A stretch of DNA of 37,328 nt from the NCBI GenBank assembly GCA_013360285.1, contig JABWCM010000051.1, forward strand, positions 1-37,328. The letters are read 5' to 3'. This stretch comes from Myxococcales bacterium. Lineage in GTDB: Bacteria; Myxococcota_A; UBA9042; JABWCM01. The notes below the pieces were generated by a model. That model ran no database searches and was not told the origin of the DNA. It worked only from the letters and a program-made list of their open reading frames with translations. Of this stretch, positions 26,162 to 34,515 are shown in pieces (position 1 is the stretch's first letter; every line of letters begins with the position of its first letter). The translations under genes and the position numbers were made by a program.

Positions 26162-27139
26162 GTGACTCAGCCTAAGTTAACCAACGACAATATTGTCTCT
26201 TTGCTGTTGCAGGGAGACATCCGTGCCGGCGCCCGACTCATGCGATGGCTGGAAGATGACCGCCCGGAGGCGGTTGAATTACTTAAGCAGATCTTCCCAC
26301 GGACAGGGAGGGCGCAACTAATTGGAATAACAGGGAATCCTGGGAGCGGCAAGAGTACATTAACCGACAAATTAATCGCACATTATCGCAAGTTAGGAAA
26401 GAAAGTGGGCGTTGTTTGTATCGATCCTTCCAGCCCATTCACCGGCGGTGCAATTCTCGGGGACCGCATCCGCATGGGTTCCCACGCCACCGACTCAGGT
26501 GTTTTTATCCGCAGCCTTGCTACACGGGGTGCCCACGGCGGTCTATCGCGTGCCACTTATGACGTCGTTAACGTGTTGGATGCCATGGGGTATGAAGTTG
26601 TCTTGATCGAAACTGTGGGCGTAGGCCAAGATGAAATCGACATCGTCCGGCTGGCCCATACCAATCTGGTGGTAGTCATACCTGGTCTGGGAGACGATAT
26701 TCAGGCAATCAAGGCTGGAATTTTAGAAATTGCCGACATTTTTGTTATCAACAAAGCGGACCGCCCGGGTGTAGAACGAACGATCACCGATCTTCGATAT
26801 CTGCAATCGCTGGAACCAGAACCAACACCTTGGACGGCACCGATCTTACCAACCGTGGCGACACACGGGGACGGCATTGAGGCTCTGACCGACGCCATCT
26901 TGACACATTCGCAGTTTCTGGAAACAAACGACGAAAGGCAGAAGGCTGCGCAGCGCAGACAAGAACACGTGCTGTGGGCGTTGTTGCACGACCGATTCCA
27001 CAAAGTGCTGACCCAGCAGATGCTGCGCGGAGAACGACTAGAGCATTATCTAACTGATTTGGTCAATCGCAGTGTTGACCCCCACACGATTGTTGCAGAA
27101 ATTTTTGCAGCATTAAACCTTCCGACAGGCAAAAGTTAG
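26162..27139 (+). CDS. meaB: MeaB/ArgK-family GTPase, B12-mutase chaperone
   Basis: MeaB-type G proteins load and protect adenosylcobalamin in methylmalonyl-CoA mutase and its relatives. The 325-aa product starts at GTG 26162; no in-frame ATG precedes the conserved region. Motifs are the P-loop GNPGSGKST (58-66), DPSSPFTGGAILGDRIRM, SLATRGAHGGLS, the ETVGVGQDE switch and NKAD (about 198-201). The length is typical of a stand-alone chaperone. Its likely client is the mutase whose B12-binding subunit lies at 30056-30487 on the other strand. The catalytic mutase subunit is not in the window. Confidence 0.94.
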   Translation: MTQPKLTNDNIVSLLLQGDIRAGARLMRWLEDDRPEAVELLKQIFPRTGRAQLIGITGNPGSGKSTLTDKLIAHYRKLGKKVGVVCIDPSSPFTGGAILGDRIRMGSHATDSGVFIRSLATRGAHGGLSRATYDVVNVLDAMGYEVVLIETVGVGQDEIDIVRLAHTNLVVVIPGLGDDIQAIKAGILEIADIFVINKADRPGVERTITDLRYLQSLEPEPTPWTAPILPTVATHGDGIEALTDAILTHSQFLETNDERQKAAQRRQEHVLWALLHDRFHKVLTQQMLRGERLEHYLTDLVNRSVDPHTIVAEIFAALNLPTGKS

Positions 27140-27165
27140 GAACAAAACAACAGAACGACACTTCT

Positions 27166-27195
27166 TTGCGAGTGACAACCCATCGCTGTTATGAT
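27166..27195 (+). promoter_or_regulatory. Possible sigma-70 promoter of Cys-rich lipoprotein gene
   Basis: TTGCGA at 27166-27171 and TATGAT at 27190-27195 are separated by 18 bp. The start of transcription would be about 52 bp before the ATG at 27254. The -10 matches 5 of 6 consensus bases, the -35 only 4 of 6. Confidence 0.4.
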
Positions 27196-27253
27196 GGCAG
27201 TTCACGGCGGAAAGTTGCCGACACACACAAACCAAGTCTCAGGAGCCTGAACG

Positions 27254-28333
27254 ATGATGCACAAATATTCCCGTTTCATTTTGCCGATCACGTTGTTCAT
27301 ATTCTGTGCAGGGTGCGACGGAGATAGCCGCAGTAATCCTGGCGACAATTCGTCCGACAATGACACATCACAAACCAACGAAGATAGTACGACGACCCAA
27401 GAAGATAGCGGACAAACCACTACAGATACCACGGTGGGTGACTCAGATAGTCCAGCCGATCCAAAGTGTGCCGTTCCAGAAAAAAAGACCTGTAACGCGT
27501 TATGCGGGACCGGCTGTGAGCCAGGCGAGGCGTGTTTATTTATCGAAAATAGTTGGTTATGCGCCACGGAGGGAACCGTAGCAAACGGTGGAGAATGTAA
27601 CGGATCCAGCGAGTGTAAAAAGGGTGTTTGCGCAACCGGAACCGACGGGATTCCGCGTTGTATTGCTCCCTGTCTCGACGACCAGGACTGCGGCACCGAC
27701 AGCGTGTGCACTCTATCAGTTCAAGGCGCGGAGCCATTCAAGTTCTGCACTCAGAAGGCCGCCGCGTGCACGCCGCTGGTTTCTGGCCAATGCCCGGATG
27801 GGCAATCGTGTTATCTTGCAAATAATGCCACACAATGCCTTCAAATCGGCGAAAAAGGCATCGGAGACTCATGCGTGTCGCCAAACGAATGCGCCGACGG
27901 CCTCAGTTGTTTGAACGTGGCCGGCGTATCCGCTTGTGTCCGAATGTGTTCAACAAAAGGTTCGGACACTGGAACGGAGATTGCCTGTGACACTATGTGC
28001 GGGGTCGGCAAATTCCAACAAGTCCAAAAGGACACAAAAACCGGGTATTGCACGGACGATATCACGATTCCGACCTGCGACCCGGTAGCACAAGACTGTG
28101 ATGCAGGCAAAGGATGTTACCAGACATCTGATGGTTGGCTGTGCTTACCGGTGGGCACCAAGGAGGCCGGTGAAGCATGCACGACACCAAACGACTGTGC
28201 AAAGGGTACTTTTTGTCTTGCGGGCACAAAATGCAAAGTGATTTGCACGCCACCCAACGACGCCGACAAGTGCGAGAGCTTTGACACGCCGTGCGTGGCG
28301 ACCCAAGGCGGAGCCGGCTATTGCGACCAGTAA
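27254..28333 (+). CDS. Cysteine-rich lipoprotein with repeated knot-like modules
   Basis: The 359-aa product starts at ATG 27254 with AGGAG 8 nt upstream. A hydrophobic signal ends FCAGC with the lipidated Cys21, close to consensus. A Ser/Thr/Asp/Asn-rich linker of about 45 residues follows, typical of surface lipoproteins. The rest holds more than 30 cysteines in repeated short modules with patterns such as GDSCxxxxECxxGLxC, GExCxxxxDCxxGxxC and DxDCGxDSxC. Such modules are common in secreted proteins of Myxococcota and Bradymonadota and are held by disulfides. The function is unknown; an adhesive or structural surface role is a guess. It appears monocistronic. Confidence 0.88.
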   Translation: MMHKYSRFILPITLFIFCAGCDGDSRSNPGDNSSDNDTSQTNEDSTTTQEDSGQTTTDTTVGDSDSPADPKCAVPEKKTCNALCGTGCEPGEACLFIENSWLCATEGTVANGGECNGSSECKKGVCATGTDGIPRCIAPCLDDQDCGTDSVCTLSVQGAEPFKFCTQKAAACTPLVSGQCPDGQSCYLANNATQCLQIGEKGIGDSCVSPNECADGLSCLNVAGVSACVRMCSTKGSDTGTEIACDTMCGVGKFQQVQKDTKTGYCTDDITIPTCDPVAQDCDAGKGCYQTSDGWLCLPVGTKEAGEACTTPNDCAKGTFCLAGTKCKVICTPPNDADKCESFDTPCVATQGGAGYCDQ

Positions 28334-28383
28334 CAAACCTGCACGGAAGTCATTCGCAAATCGAACGAATATGGAGACAAACA

Positions 28384-28961
28384 GTGAAGAATACCGGGAA
28401 ACCGGCAACTATTGGACTCAAACGACGCCAACAAATGGACTTCATACCGAACGATCAAGTTCGTCCATTCTATGAGTTTGTGAAAAAATATGGGCGCGTT
28501 TTGGGGCTGCGAATTTTGCGCCGAATTGGACTCGAAAAACCCGAGTCATATCGGGAATATGGCGCAGGGTTTAGTCGGCGAAAAGTCGCCGGCACCAGGG
28601 GGCGCAGCTATTTTTTCACAGACTCTACGTATGCGGTGTGGCGGTAGCCGTTGTTGCGCTTTTGTGTCTAGGTGGCTGCAGCGATGAAGCCGTCGGAGCG
28701 GGTACGCTTGCATGTGTCCCCGGCGAACCTCTGCGATGCGACCAAACGTTTACGAAAGTGCTGCGCTGCAGTGGGGAAACCAATGCATGGGTCGTCGATA
28801 CCGTGTGCTCCGCAACACAACGGTGTGAAGAAGCAGTCTGCGTGGAAGACCCCGGTAACCCGTTTATCGGCGGCGGCGGGGGATCGGCGGCGAACGACAC
28901 CCAGACAAACACCGATGATGGCACCGATATCGATGAATTCCTGTCGTCGGACACAAACTAA
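28384..28961 (+). pseudogene. Small lipoprotein gene interrupted by inverted-repeat copy 4
   Basis: The downstream part (28638-28961) encodes a hydrophobic stretch with lipobox LGGC, a six-cysteine domain with CSxTQRCEExVC, and a Gly/Asn/Asp/Thr tail. It has no upstream ribosome binding site and no charged n-region. A GTG at 28384 with GGAG 7 nt upstream opens a frame, MKNTGK...LKRRQQ, that runs into the repeat at 28475-28624 in another frame. Removing the element plus one 5-bp duplicate (155 bp) leaves exactly 33 codons between GTG 28384 and codon 28638, joining both parts in frame into one lipoprotein with a basic n-region. The present gene is therefore probably broken, or expressed poorly from GTG 28638. 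Confidence 0.6.
28475..28624 (-). repeat. Inverted-repeat element, copy 4 (150 bp, full-length type)
   Basis: The left end is AGTTTGTGAAAAAATA and the inverted right end AGTCTGTGAAAAAATA. The core TCGGGAATATGGCGCAGG lies at 28551-28568, followed by a GGCGA/TCGCC hairpin (28577-28590) and preceded by a CTCG/CGAG hairpin (28531-28545). Flanks are CTATG (28470-28474) and CTACG (28625-28629), 4 of 5 identical. It is inverted relative to copies 1-3. One frame is open throughout, but the other copies do not preserve it. Confidence 0.85.
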
Positions 28962-28974
28962 ACACACCGAAAAA

Positions 28975-30066
28975 CTAACTTAACCCATCTCGTGTCCGAC
29001 CATAAACAGCAGAAATCACCGGCAGTATGTCCGAATGATTGGGCTCGGCCACTCCTTCAAGATGATGCGCATCACGAAAAAGACGCTCAATAACGTAATC
29101 GGTGGTGTACCCATACCCGCCGTGAATCTGCATTCCGTGACGAGTAATACCGCTCGCTACCGTTCGGGAATATCGCGCCGCCATGGCTGCATACGCCAAC
29201 CTTCGAGTTCCGTCCACCTCAGCGGCGGCGCGAAATAACAAACTTCTTGCAGCCTCCACATCCACCGCGGAATCGGCGATTTTCCACTGTATAGCCTGAA
29301 AATCAGAGATAGGCTTACCAAATTGATGTCGATCTTGAGCGTATGCCACGCTGACTTGAAGCGCTCCCTGAGCAATTCCCACAGCAACCGCGGCATCGAC
29401 CAACAGTTGCTGTTCGTACGCTAAATTAGCGAATTTGTTCCCCAAACAATCCGCTTCCACGCATACGGTCACGTTGTCAAAAGTGACCGTGGCCCAACCG
29501 GCAGAACAAAGACCCAGCGTTATGTGCGGCAGAACCGTAATCCCCGGCGTATCCGACGACAGGAGAGCCATCCCACTCGGAAATGTCACCAAGAGTCCGC
29601 CGGCATGGGCGGCACCCGGCACAAGTGGGACCGTTCCAGACAATCTCACAACTTCATGAGATGGTGAAACACTTGACAGTACACATCGTGACGCGTCGAC
29701 GTGACAGTAAGATGTCGTTCCACGAGCCAGAAGCGTAGCCAGGGTACCCAAAGTGCCGTCCGAACCACCCCAATGTGCCAGGCCTGCACAAACCAAAGCG
29801 TGCTGACCAACCACCAGCCCAACAGATGCCGAGTACGATGCCAACGTTGCAACCACTGCAACGCCAGTGACCCTGGAAAACCCCAGTCCGTGACGGGAAC
29901 TGTCAATACACATTCCCCACAAACCCAGATCGGCAATTTCACTCCGAATACGATGTGCGATATCGCCCGTCTCGCCGCCGAATTGGCCTTGCGCCAGGTA
30001 CCGCTCTGCGAATTGTAGTACCGACTGAATGACCAATTGATCTTCAGCGCCAAACTCAAGATCCAT
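28975..30066 (-). CDS. Acyl-CoA dehydrogenase, divergent third copy
   Basis: This FAD-dependent enzyme would oxidise acyl-CoA to enoyl-CoA. From ATG 30066 (363 aa) it overlaps the end of the mutase-subunit gene by 11 bp; the open frame to 30222 is inside that gene. The C-terminal helical domain is well preserved, with [21 protein letters not shown] and [29 protein letters not shown]. The catalytic Glu337 is in HLEGVAE, where the usual YEGT reads LEGV. The middle beta domain is poorly conserved: the flavin/substrate motif (usually SEPxxGSD and W-ITNG) is hardly recognisable around residues 110-160. It may have an altered substrate or work as a partner of the other two dehydrogenases. Confidence 0.83.
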   Translation of the reverse strand: MDLEFGAEDQLVIQSVLQFAERYLAQGQFGGETGDIAHRIRSEIADLGLWGMCIDSSRHGLGFSRVTGVAVVATLASYSASVGLVVGQHALVCAGLAHWGGSDGTLGTLATLLARGTTSYCHVDASRCVLSSVSPSHEVVRLSGTVPLVPGAAHAGGLLVTFPSGMALLSSDTPGITVLPHITLGLCSAGWATVTFDNVTVCVEADCLGNKFANLAYEQQLLVDAAVAVGIAQGALQVSVAYAQDRHQFGKPISDFQAIQWKIADSAVDVEAARSLLFRAAAEVDGTRRLAYAAMAARYSRTVASGITRHGMQIHGGYGYTTDYVIERLFRDAHHLEGVAEPNHSDILPVISAVYGRTRDGLS

Positions 30067-30487
30067 GGGCCACAAGCTCCGGTCGGCGTTTGGAGAGAAT
30101 ACGCTGCATCGCTTCGTTAATGTCCGCCATAGAAGCACCCGGAGTGAATATTTCTTCCACCCCCAACGCGCGTAATGCATCGGCATCGCTATTCGGAATA
30201 ATGCCGCCGACCGTGACGGCAATATCTTCAGCGCCGCGTTGGTTGAGCAAGGTCAAAATCTCCGGCACCAGAAAGTTGTGTGCGCCACTCATGATGGACA
30301 ACCCAATAATATCAACATCTTCTTGAATAGCTGCGTTGACGATCATCTCGGGCGTCTGATGTAGTCCGGTGTAGATGACTTCATAACCGGAGTCTCGGAG
30401 CATTCGGGCCACTACCTTGGCTCCACGATCATGTCCGTCCAGCCCTGGCTTCGCTATGAGAATTCTCGCCTTGGGTATATTTGTCAT
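30056..30487 (-). CDS. Stand-alone B12-binding subunit of an acyl-CoA mutase
   Basis: The 143-aa product is a complete adenosylcobalamin-binding domain: [16 protein letters not shown] with the axial His19, the [10 protein letters not shown] turn, [10 protein letters not shown] and a closing [14 protein letters not shown] start at ATG 30487, with GGGCGAA just upstream; 30499 is an alternative. Separate small subunits of this size occur in split methylmalonyl-CoA, isobutyryl-CoA and 2-hydroxyisobutyryl-CoA mutases. Its substrate is therefore not fixed by this sequence. The large catalytic subunit is not in the window. It lies between acyl-CoA dehydrogenase genes, which suggests a branched-chain or propionyl route. 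MeaB at 26162 is its probable chaperone. Confidence 0.92.
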   Translation of the reverse strand: MTNIPKARILIAKPGLDGHDRGAKVVARMLRDSGYEVIYTGLHQTPEMIVNAAIQEDVDIIGLSIMSGAHNFLVPEILTLLNQRGAEDIAVTVGGIIPNSDADALRALGVEEIFTPGASMADINEAMQRILSKRRPELVAHGS

Positions 30488-30561
30488 GATTTCGCCCATT
30501 TTTACCAAATACGACAATACCGCGACCCTGAAAATGGCCAGAGTTCGCGCGTAGTCGAAAA

Positions 30562-31707
30562 TCATCTATTGCGGAAACACTCGCGCGCGATCACGATGCG
30601 TTGCACTTCGCTCGTACCTTCATAAATCGTAGTCACCCTCACGTCACGCAGAGCGCGAGACAGCGCGGAATCGGCCACGAGCGCTTGAGAGCCGCCTAGT
30701 CGCAACGCGGCCTCGCAGACACGATTTGCAGCCTCGGTGGAATACAGCTTCGCCATCGCTGCCTCACGCGTAAATGGTTCGCCAGAGTCTTTGGATCTGG
30801 CGGCACGCAAAGTTAACAACCAAGCTGCATCCAACTCGGTCGCGATATTGGCGATTACATTTTGAACTGAATATGTTTCAGACAACGCGGCCTTGCCGCC
30901 CCCCGGCCCGGACACAATTCGAACAGCTTCGTTGAACGCTGATGAAGCGATACCGATCGCCTGAGCCGCAATACCAATTCGCCCCCCATCCAGGGCAGTC
31001 ATCGCAATGGTGAACCCCATTCCTTCGTGGCCAATCAAATTCGTAACGGGAACACGACATTCGTCAAACGTAAGCGAAACAGTAGATGAACCACGTAAAC
31101 CGAGTTTATGTTCCGATTTTCCTGATGCAAAGCCGGTAAATCCGGGTTCAACAATAAATGCGCTAATTCCACGCTGTTTGTGGGCCATGCTGGTTCGTGC
31201 GTATACGATGATAACACCTGCACGATCGCCACTGGTAATCCATGACTTGGAACCGGTCAGAACATAACAGCCATCTGTCAACGCCGCCTGCGTCCGCAAA
31301 CTTGCCGCATCCGAACCACTATTTGATTCACTTAACGCAAAACTTCCAACGCCTAACTTACCGGAGACAAGAGGAACAACAAACTTCTGTTTTTGGTCCT
31401 CGGACCCAAACCGGCATAGAATCTCCGCAACCATATTGGTAACTGCCACCGTAACCGCAACCGACGCATCCGCAGATGCAAGTTCACGAATTGCAAGCGC
31501 ATATGCCACACTTCCACGAGCGCTCCCCCCATAGGCTTGAGGCACATTGACACCCAACAACCCCATCTCAGTAAGGTACGGCAGAATGTCTGACGGAAAC
31601 GTGCCCGCCACATCCCGCTCGCGAGCCCGTGGAGCCACCAGTTCAGCACACAACGTGCTGACTTGCTGGTGAAACAACCGTTCCGAAGGCGACAATTCAA
31701 ACAACAT
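30562..31707 (-). CDS. Acyl-CoA dehydrogenase
   Basis: The 381-aa enzyme has the complete short-chain acyl-CoA dehydrogenase layout. An N-terminal helical domain is followed by [16 protein letters not shown] and SKSWITSG (flavin and substrate contacts). [22 protein letters not shown] and [17 protein letters not shown] come next, and the catalytic Glu363 is in [15 protein letters not shown]. The usual HGGYGY segment, which contacts FAD, reads [10 protein letters not shown] here. The gene starts 3 bp after the preceding dehydrogenase stop and ends 74 bp before the mutase-subunit start. The substrate is unknown; butyryl-, isobutyryl- or 2-methylbutyryl-CoA are reasonable guesses. Confidence 0.93.
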   Translation of the reverse strand: MLFELSPSERLFHQQVSTLCAELVAPRARERDVAGTFPSDILPYLTEMGLLGVNVPQAYGGSARGSVAYALAIRELASADASVAVTVAVTNMVAEILCRFGSEDQKQKFVVPLVSGKLGVGSFALSESNSGSDAASLRTQAALTDGCYVLTGSKSWITSGDRAGVIIVYARTSMAHKQRGISAFIVEPGFTGFASGKSEHKLGLRGSSTVSLTFDECRVPVTNLIGHEGMGFTIAMTALDGGRIGIAAQAIGIASSAFNEAVRIVSGPGGGKAALSETYSVQNVIANIATELDAAWLLTLRAARSKDSGEPFTREAAMAKLYSTEAANRVCEAALRLGGSQALVADSALSRALRDVRVTTIYEGTSEVQRIVIARECFRNR

Positions 31708-31710
31708 TTC

Positions 31711-32880
31711 CTATTTCCCGGACAGCTCAGAAAGCACTGATCTGGCAATTACAATTCGCTGTATTTCGCTTGTTCCCTCGTAAATCTCGGTAATACGCTG
31801 ATCGCGATAGAATCGCTCCAGCGGGAAGTCTTTCAAGTAGCCGTAGCCACCGTGAATCTGCAATGCTTTGGTACACACACGATGTGACATTTCGCTGGCA
31901 AACAACTTGGCCATCGCTGCTTCTTTCGAATAACGAACTTTGGCCCCGCGTTTTTGTGCGTCCTTTAGCGACGCCGCACGCCAAATGAGCAATCGTGCGG
32001 CATCGATTTCGGTCGCCATGTCTGCAATCATCATTTGAATCGCCTGCAAGTCAGCGATGGGCGCCCCAAATGCCTCCCTCTCGGTGGAATATCGCACCGC
32101 TTCTTCAAATGCCGCACGCGCGATACCCAAAGCCTGTGCTGCGATTCCGATGCGCCCACCGTCCAATGTGCTCATCGCCACTTTAAATCCTTCACCTTCG
32201 GCTCCAAGCCGATTTTCAACTGGAACACGACACTCCTCAAAAATCAGTGATGAGGTGCTGGACGCACGAATCCCGAGCTTCTTTTCCACCTTTCCTACTG
32301 AACAACCAGGAGAATCCATCTCGACAATGAATCCCGAAATGCCCTTGTGCCCCTTTGACGCATCGGTCATCGCATACAAAATACAAATATTTGCGTGCGG
32401 ACCGTTGGTGATGAAGTTCTTGGTTCCGGTGATCACGTAGTGTTCACCATCGCGTAGCGCAACGGTTTTTTGTGCAGCCGCATCAGATCCTGTTCCAGGC
32501 TCACTTAAGGCGTAGCATCCCAGTAACTTACCCTTAGCAAGCGGCCGCAGATATTTTTCACGTTGGCTGTCACTTCCCCATGACAATATTGGGTCACACA
32601 CAAGCGAATTGTTTACACTCATCGTCACTGCTGTGGACGCGCAGGCAACCGCAATCTCTTCCATCGCAATCGCGTAACACAGGTTGTCCATCCCGGATCC
32701 ACCCCACTCTTCGGGAACCGCTACGCCCATCAAACCTAAGGCGGCCATTTGCGACACCAACTCCGACGGAAAACGCGCGTCTTCATCCAACTGCGCGGCA
32801 ATCGGTTTAATGGCTCGTTCCGCAAAATCACGAGCCATGTCGCGAATCATTTTCTGTTCTTCGGTGAGCGAAAAATTCAT
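31711..32880 (-). CDS. Acyl-CoA dehydrogenase, butyryl-CoA type
   Basis: This 389-aa copy is the most canonical of the three. It has YALSEPGTGSDAAA, TKNFITNGPHAN, KLGIRASSTSSLIFEECRVP and [39 protein letters not shown] and [22 protein letters not shown] follow, and the catalytic Glu368 is in IYEGTSEIQRIVIAR. All are typical of short-chain/butyryl-CoA dehydrogenases, which pass electrons to ETF. The start at 32880 has AGGAG 7-8 nt upstream. It lies 3 bp downstream of the enoyl-CoA hydratase, so the two make consecutive steps of one acyl-CoA oxidation route. ETF genes are not in the window. Confidence 0.96.
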   Translation of the reverse strand: MNFSLTEEQKMIRDMARDFAERAIKPIAAQLDEDARFPSELVSQMAALGLMGVAVPEEWGGSGMDNLCYAIAMEEIAVACASTAVTMSVNNSLVCDPILSWGSDSQREKYLRPLAKGKLLGCYALSEPGTGSDAAAQKTVALRDGEHYVITGTKNFITNGPHANICILYAMTDASKGHKGISGFIVEMDSPGCSVGKVEKKLGIRASSTSSLIFEECRVPVENRLGAEGEGFKVAMSTLDGGRIGIAAQALGIARAAFEEAVRYSTEREAFGAPIADLQAIQMMIADMATEIDAARLLIWRAASLKDAQKRGAKVRYSKEAAMAKLFASEMSHRVCTKALQIHGGYGYLKDFPLERFYRDQRITEIYEGTSEIQRIVIARSVLSELSGK

Positions 32881-32883
32881 GTT

Positions 32884-33672
32884 CTAGCTCCTTTGAAATG
32901 ATGGCGGCCGCTTTTCAATAAACGCTCGCATTCCTTCGGTCTGATCCGTTGTGGCGAAACACGCAGCGAACCGCTGTGCCTCAATCTCAAGCGCCTGCCG
33001 CAGTGGCAAACCGGTTCCGAGGCGAATCGTTTCTTTGGCTTGAGCGACAGCTAACATGCCCATTTCGTTTACGATCTTGCGCGCAAACGCCAAAGAGTAT
33101 TCCAACACGTTGGTGTCACATTTTTGCGTAACCAAACCCCATGCAAATGCCTCATCTGCCGTCAATATTGCGCCGGATGTAATCAGATAGTTGGCCCGCT
33201 GAATCCCGACGAGGCGAGTAAGTCGTTGAGTACCTCCGAAGCCGGGGATAACACCTAAACGTACTTCCGGTTGGCCAAACTTTGCATTCGGACCCGCAAA
33301 CACCATATCGCAAGCCAACGCCAATTCACATCCGCCCCCTAACGCGAATCCCTGGACTGCGGCGATAGACAATTTCGGGCCATCGGAAAGCAACAAAGTT
33401 ACTTCTTGTCCCAAACGTGAAAACGCCAACGCTTCCTCAGGCGTCATATCGACCATTTCCGCGATATCAGCCCCGACAACAAACGCTTTTTCCCCAGAAC
33501 CGGTAACGATGACTACGTCTATTTCTGAATTTGCCTCAATTTGACGCAGAGCATCTCCAAGTTGCACCAGAACAGACCGATTTAGGGCATTCAATGCGCC
33601 GGGTCGACTGATCGTAATCGTGGCAATTCTGTCCAAATAGTCGACTTGAACCAATGTGGATGTTGTCACCAT
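32884..33672 (-). CDS. Enoyl-CoA hydratase (crotonase)
   Basis: This crotonase-fold enzyme adds water to 2-enoyl-CoA to give 3-hydroxyacyl-CoA. The 262-aa product has the oxyanion-hole and CoA motifs FVVGADIAEM and GFALGGGCELALACD. Both catalytic glutamates are visible, Glu116 in GCELA and Glu136 in GQPEVRLGVIPGFGGTQRL. The ATG at 33672 has GAGG about 8 nt upstream. Its length matches the family, and no isomerase or dehydrogenase domain is attached. It is followed after 3 bp by the butyryl-type dehydrogenase and preceded by the exonuclease gene. Confidence 0.96.
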   Translation of the reverse strand: MVTTSTLVQVDYLDRIATITISRPGALNALNRSVLVQLGDALRQIEANSEIDVVIVTGSGEKAFVVGADIAEMVDMTPEEALAFSRLGQEVTLLLSDGPKLSIAAVQGFALGGGCELALACDMVFAGPNAKFGQPEVRLGVIPGFGGTQRLTRLVGIQRANYLITSGAILTADEAFAWGLVTQKCDTNVLEYSLAFARKIVNEMGMLAVAQAKETIRLGTGLPLRQALEIEAQRFAACFATTDQTEGMRAFIEKRPPSFQRS

Positions 33673-33714
33673 TTCGCAACCTCACAGAACGCAAATCGAT
33701 CCGATAACGCCGTA

Positions 33715-34491
33715 CTACCGAGCCCGACGCGTATTCGCATCCGGCAACGACATAAACATCGCCCGAATAGGGTCCGTTTCCTCACCCCACGCGTACATGG
33801 GTCCCAACGCAGGAAGTTCGCCGGCGACCCTTGTCGTATTTGCCCCCGAACGACGAAACGGATCGTCTCCGCCGCTGGATTTGTTTCTCCGCCACGCCGC
33901 CTGCTCAACGTTTGCCAACTCCTCCCATTGGGTCTGTAGCTCGAGCAGGTGCCCTAGTTCCTGCGGCAATTGGTCAGCAAATGCCAGCAAAACCTTGCCT
34001 GCAACTTCCGCATCATCCACAGCACGGTGCGCGTTGACCAACGGTATTCCCATGCGTGCAGCAACCGCACCCAGCTTTTTGCTGCCCTGGTTCTTATGAA
34101 GCTGACGTGCGAAAATTAAGGGGTCGATACAAGGTACATCGGCAGGCCACGATGCACCGGAACGACTTAACTCCGCGGCCAAAAACGACCGATCAAACGA
34201 AAGATTGTACGCAACAATCACCGATCCGCTCAGGCGGCTCAATACGTCATCCGCAATGTCGACAAACCGCGGCATTCCGTTCACATCCTGCTGCTTAATT
34301 CCTGTTAAAGCGACAACCTCATCGGGAATCGAACGTACCGGATCAACAATCTGCCCGTATCGGTCAACCACTTCTCCGTTGACAAACCGAACAATTCCCA
34401 CCTCGATCACACGATCATCCTCCGCGGACAGTCCTGTCGTTTCCACGTCGACTGCCACAAAAGGTATGTTTCGCCATCGTTTTAATAGCAT
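33715..34491 (-). CDS. DnaQ-like DEDDh 3'-5' exonuclease
   Basis: The 258-aa product has the three exonuclease motifs: VDVETTG (Asp15, Glu17), AYNLSFDRSFL with the second Asp, and NAHRAVDDAEV with the His and final Asp of the DEDDh set. A GIKQQDV segment belongs to the fold. This resembles the DNA polymerase III epsilon subunit, RNase T and other small exonucleases. The roughly 90-residue C-terminal extension lacks a clear polymerase-binding clamp motif. It may proofread, trim RNA or act in repair. It lies 24 bp after leuS and 42 bp before the hydratase gene, in the same operon; the link with either is unclear. Confidence 0.9.
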   Translation of the reverse strand: MLLKRWRNIPFVAVDVETTGLSAEDDRVIEVGIVRFVNGEVVDRYGQIVDPVRSIPDEVVALTGIKQQDVNGMPRFVDIADDVLSRLSGSVIVAYNLSFDRSFLAAELSRSGASWPADVPCIDPLIFARQLHKNQGSKKLGAVAARMGIPLVNAHRAVDDAEVAGKVLLAFADQLPQELGHLLELQTQWEELANVEQAAWRRNKSSGGDDPFRRSGANTTRVAGELPALGPMYAWGEETDPIRAMFMSLPDANTRRAR

Positions 34492-34515
34492 TATTTACAC
34501 TCCGGCGCGCGACTA

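Noticed and set aside
28631-28687. ATG at 28631 as start of the second lipoprotein
   Set aside because: It is in another frame and ends after 18 codons.
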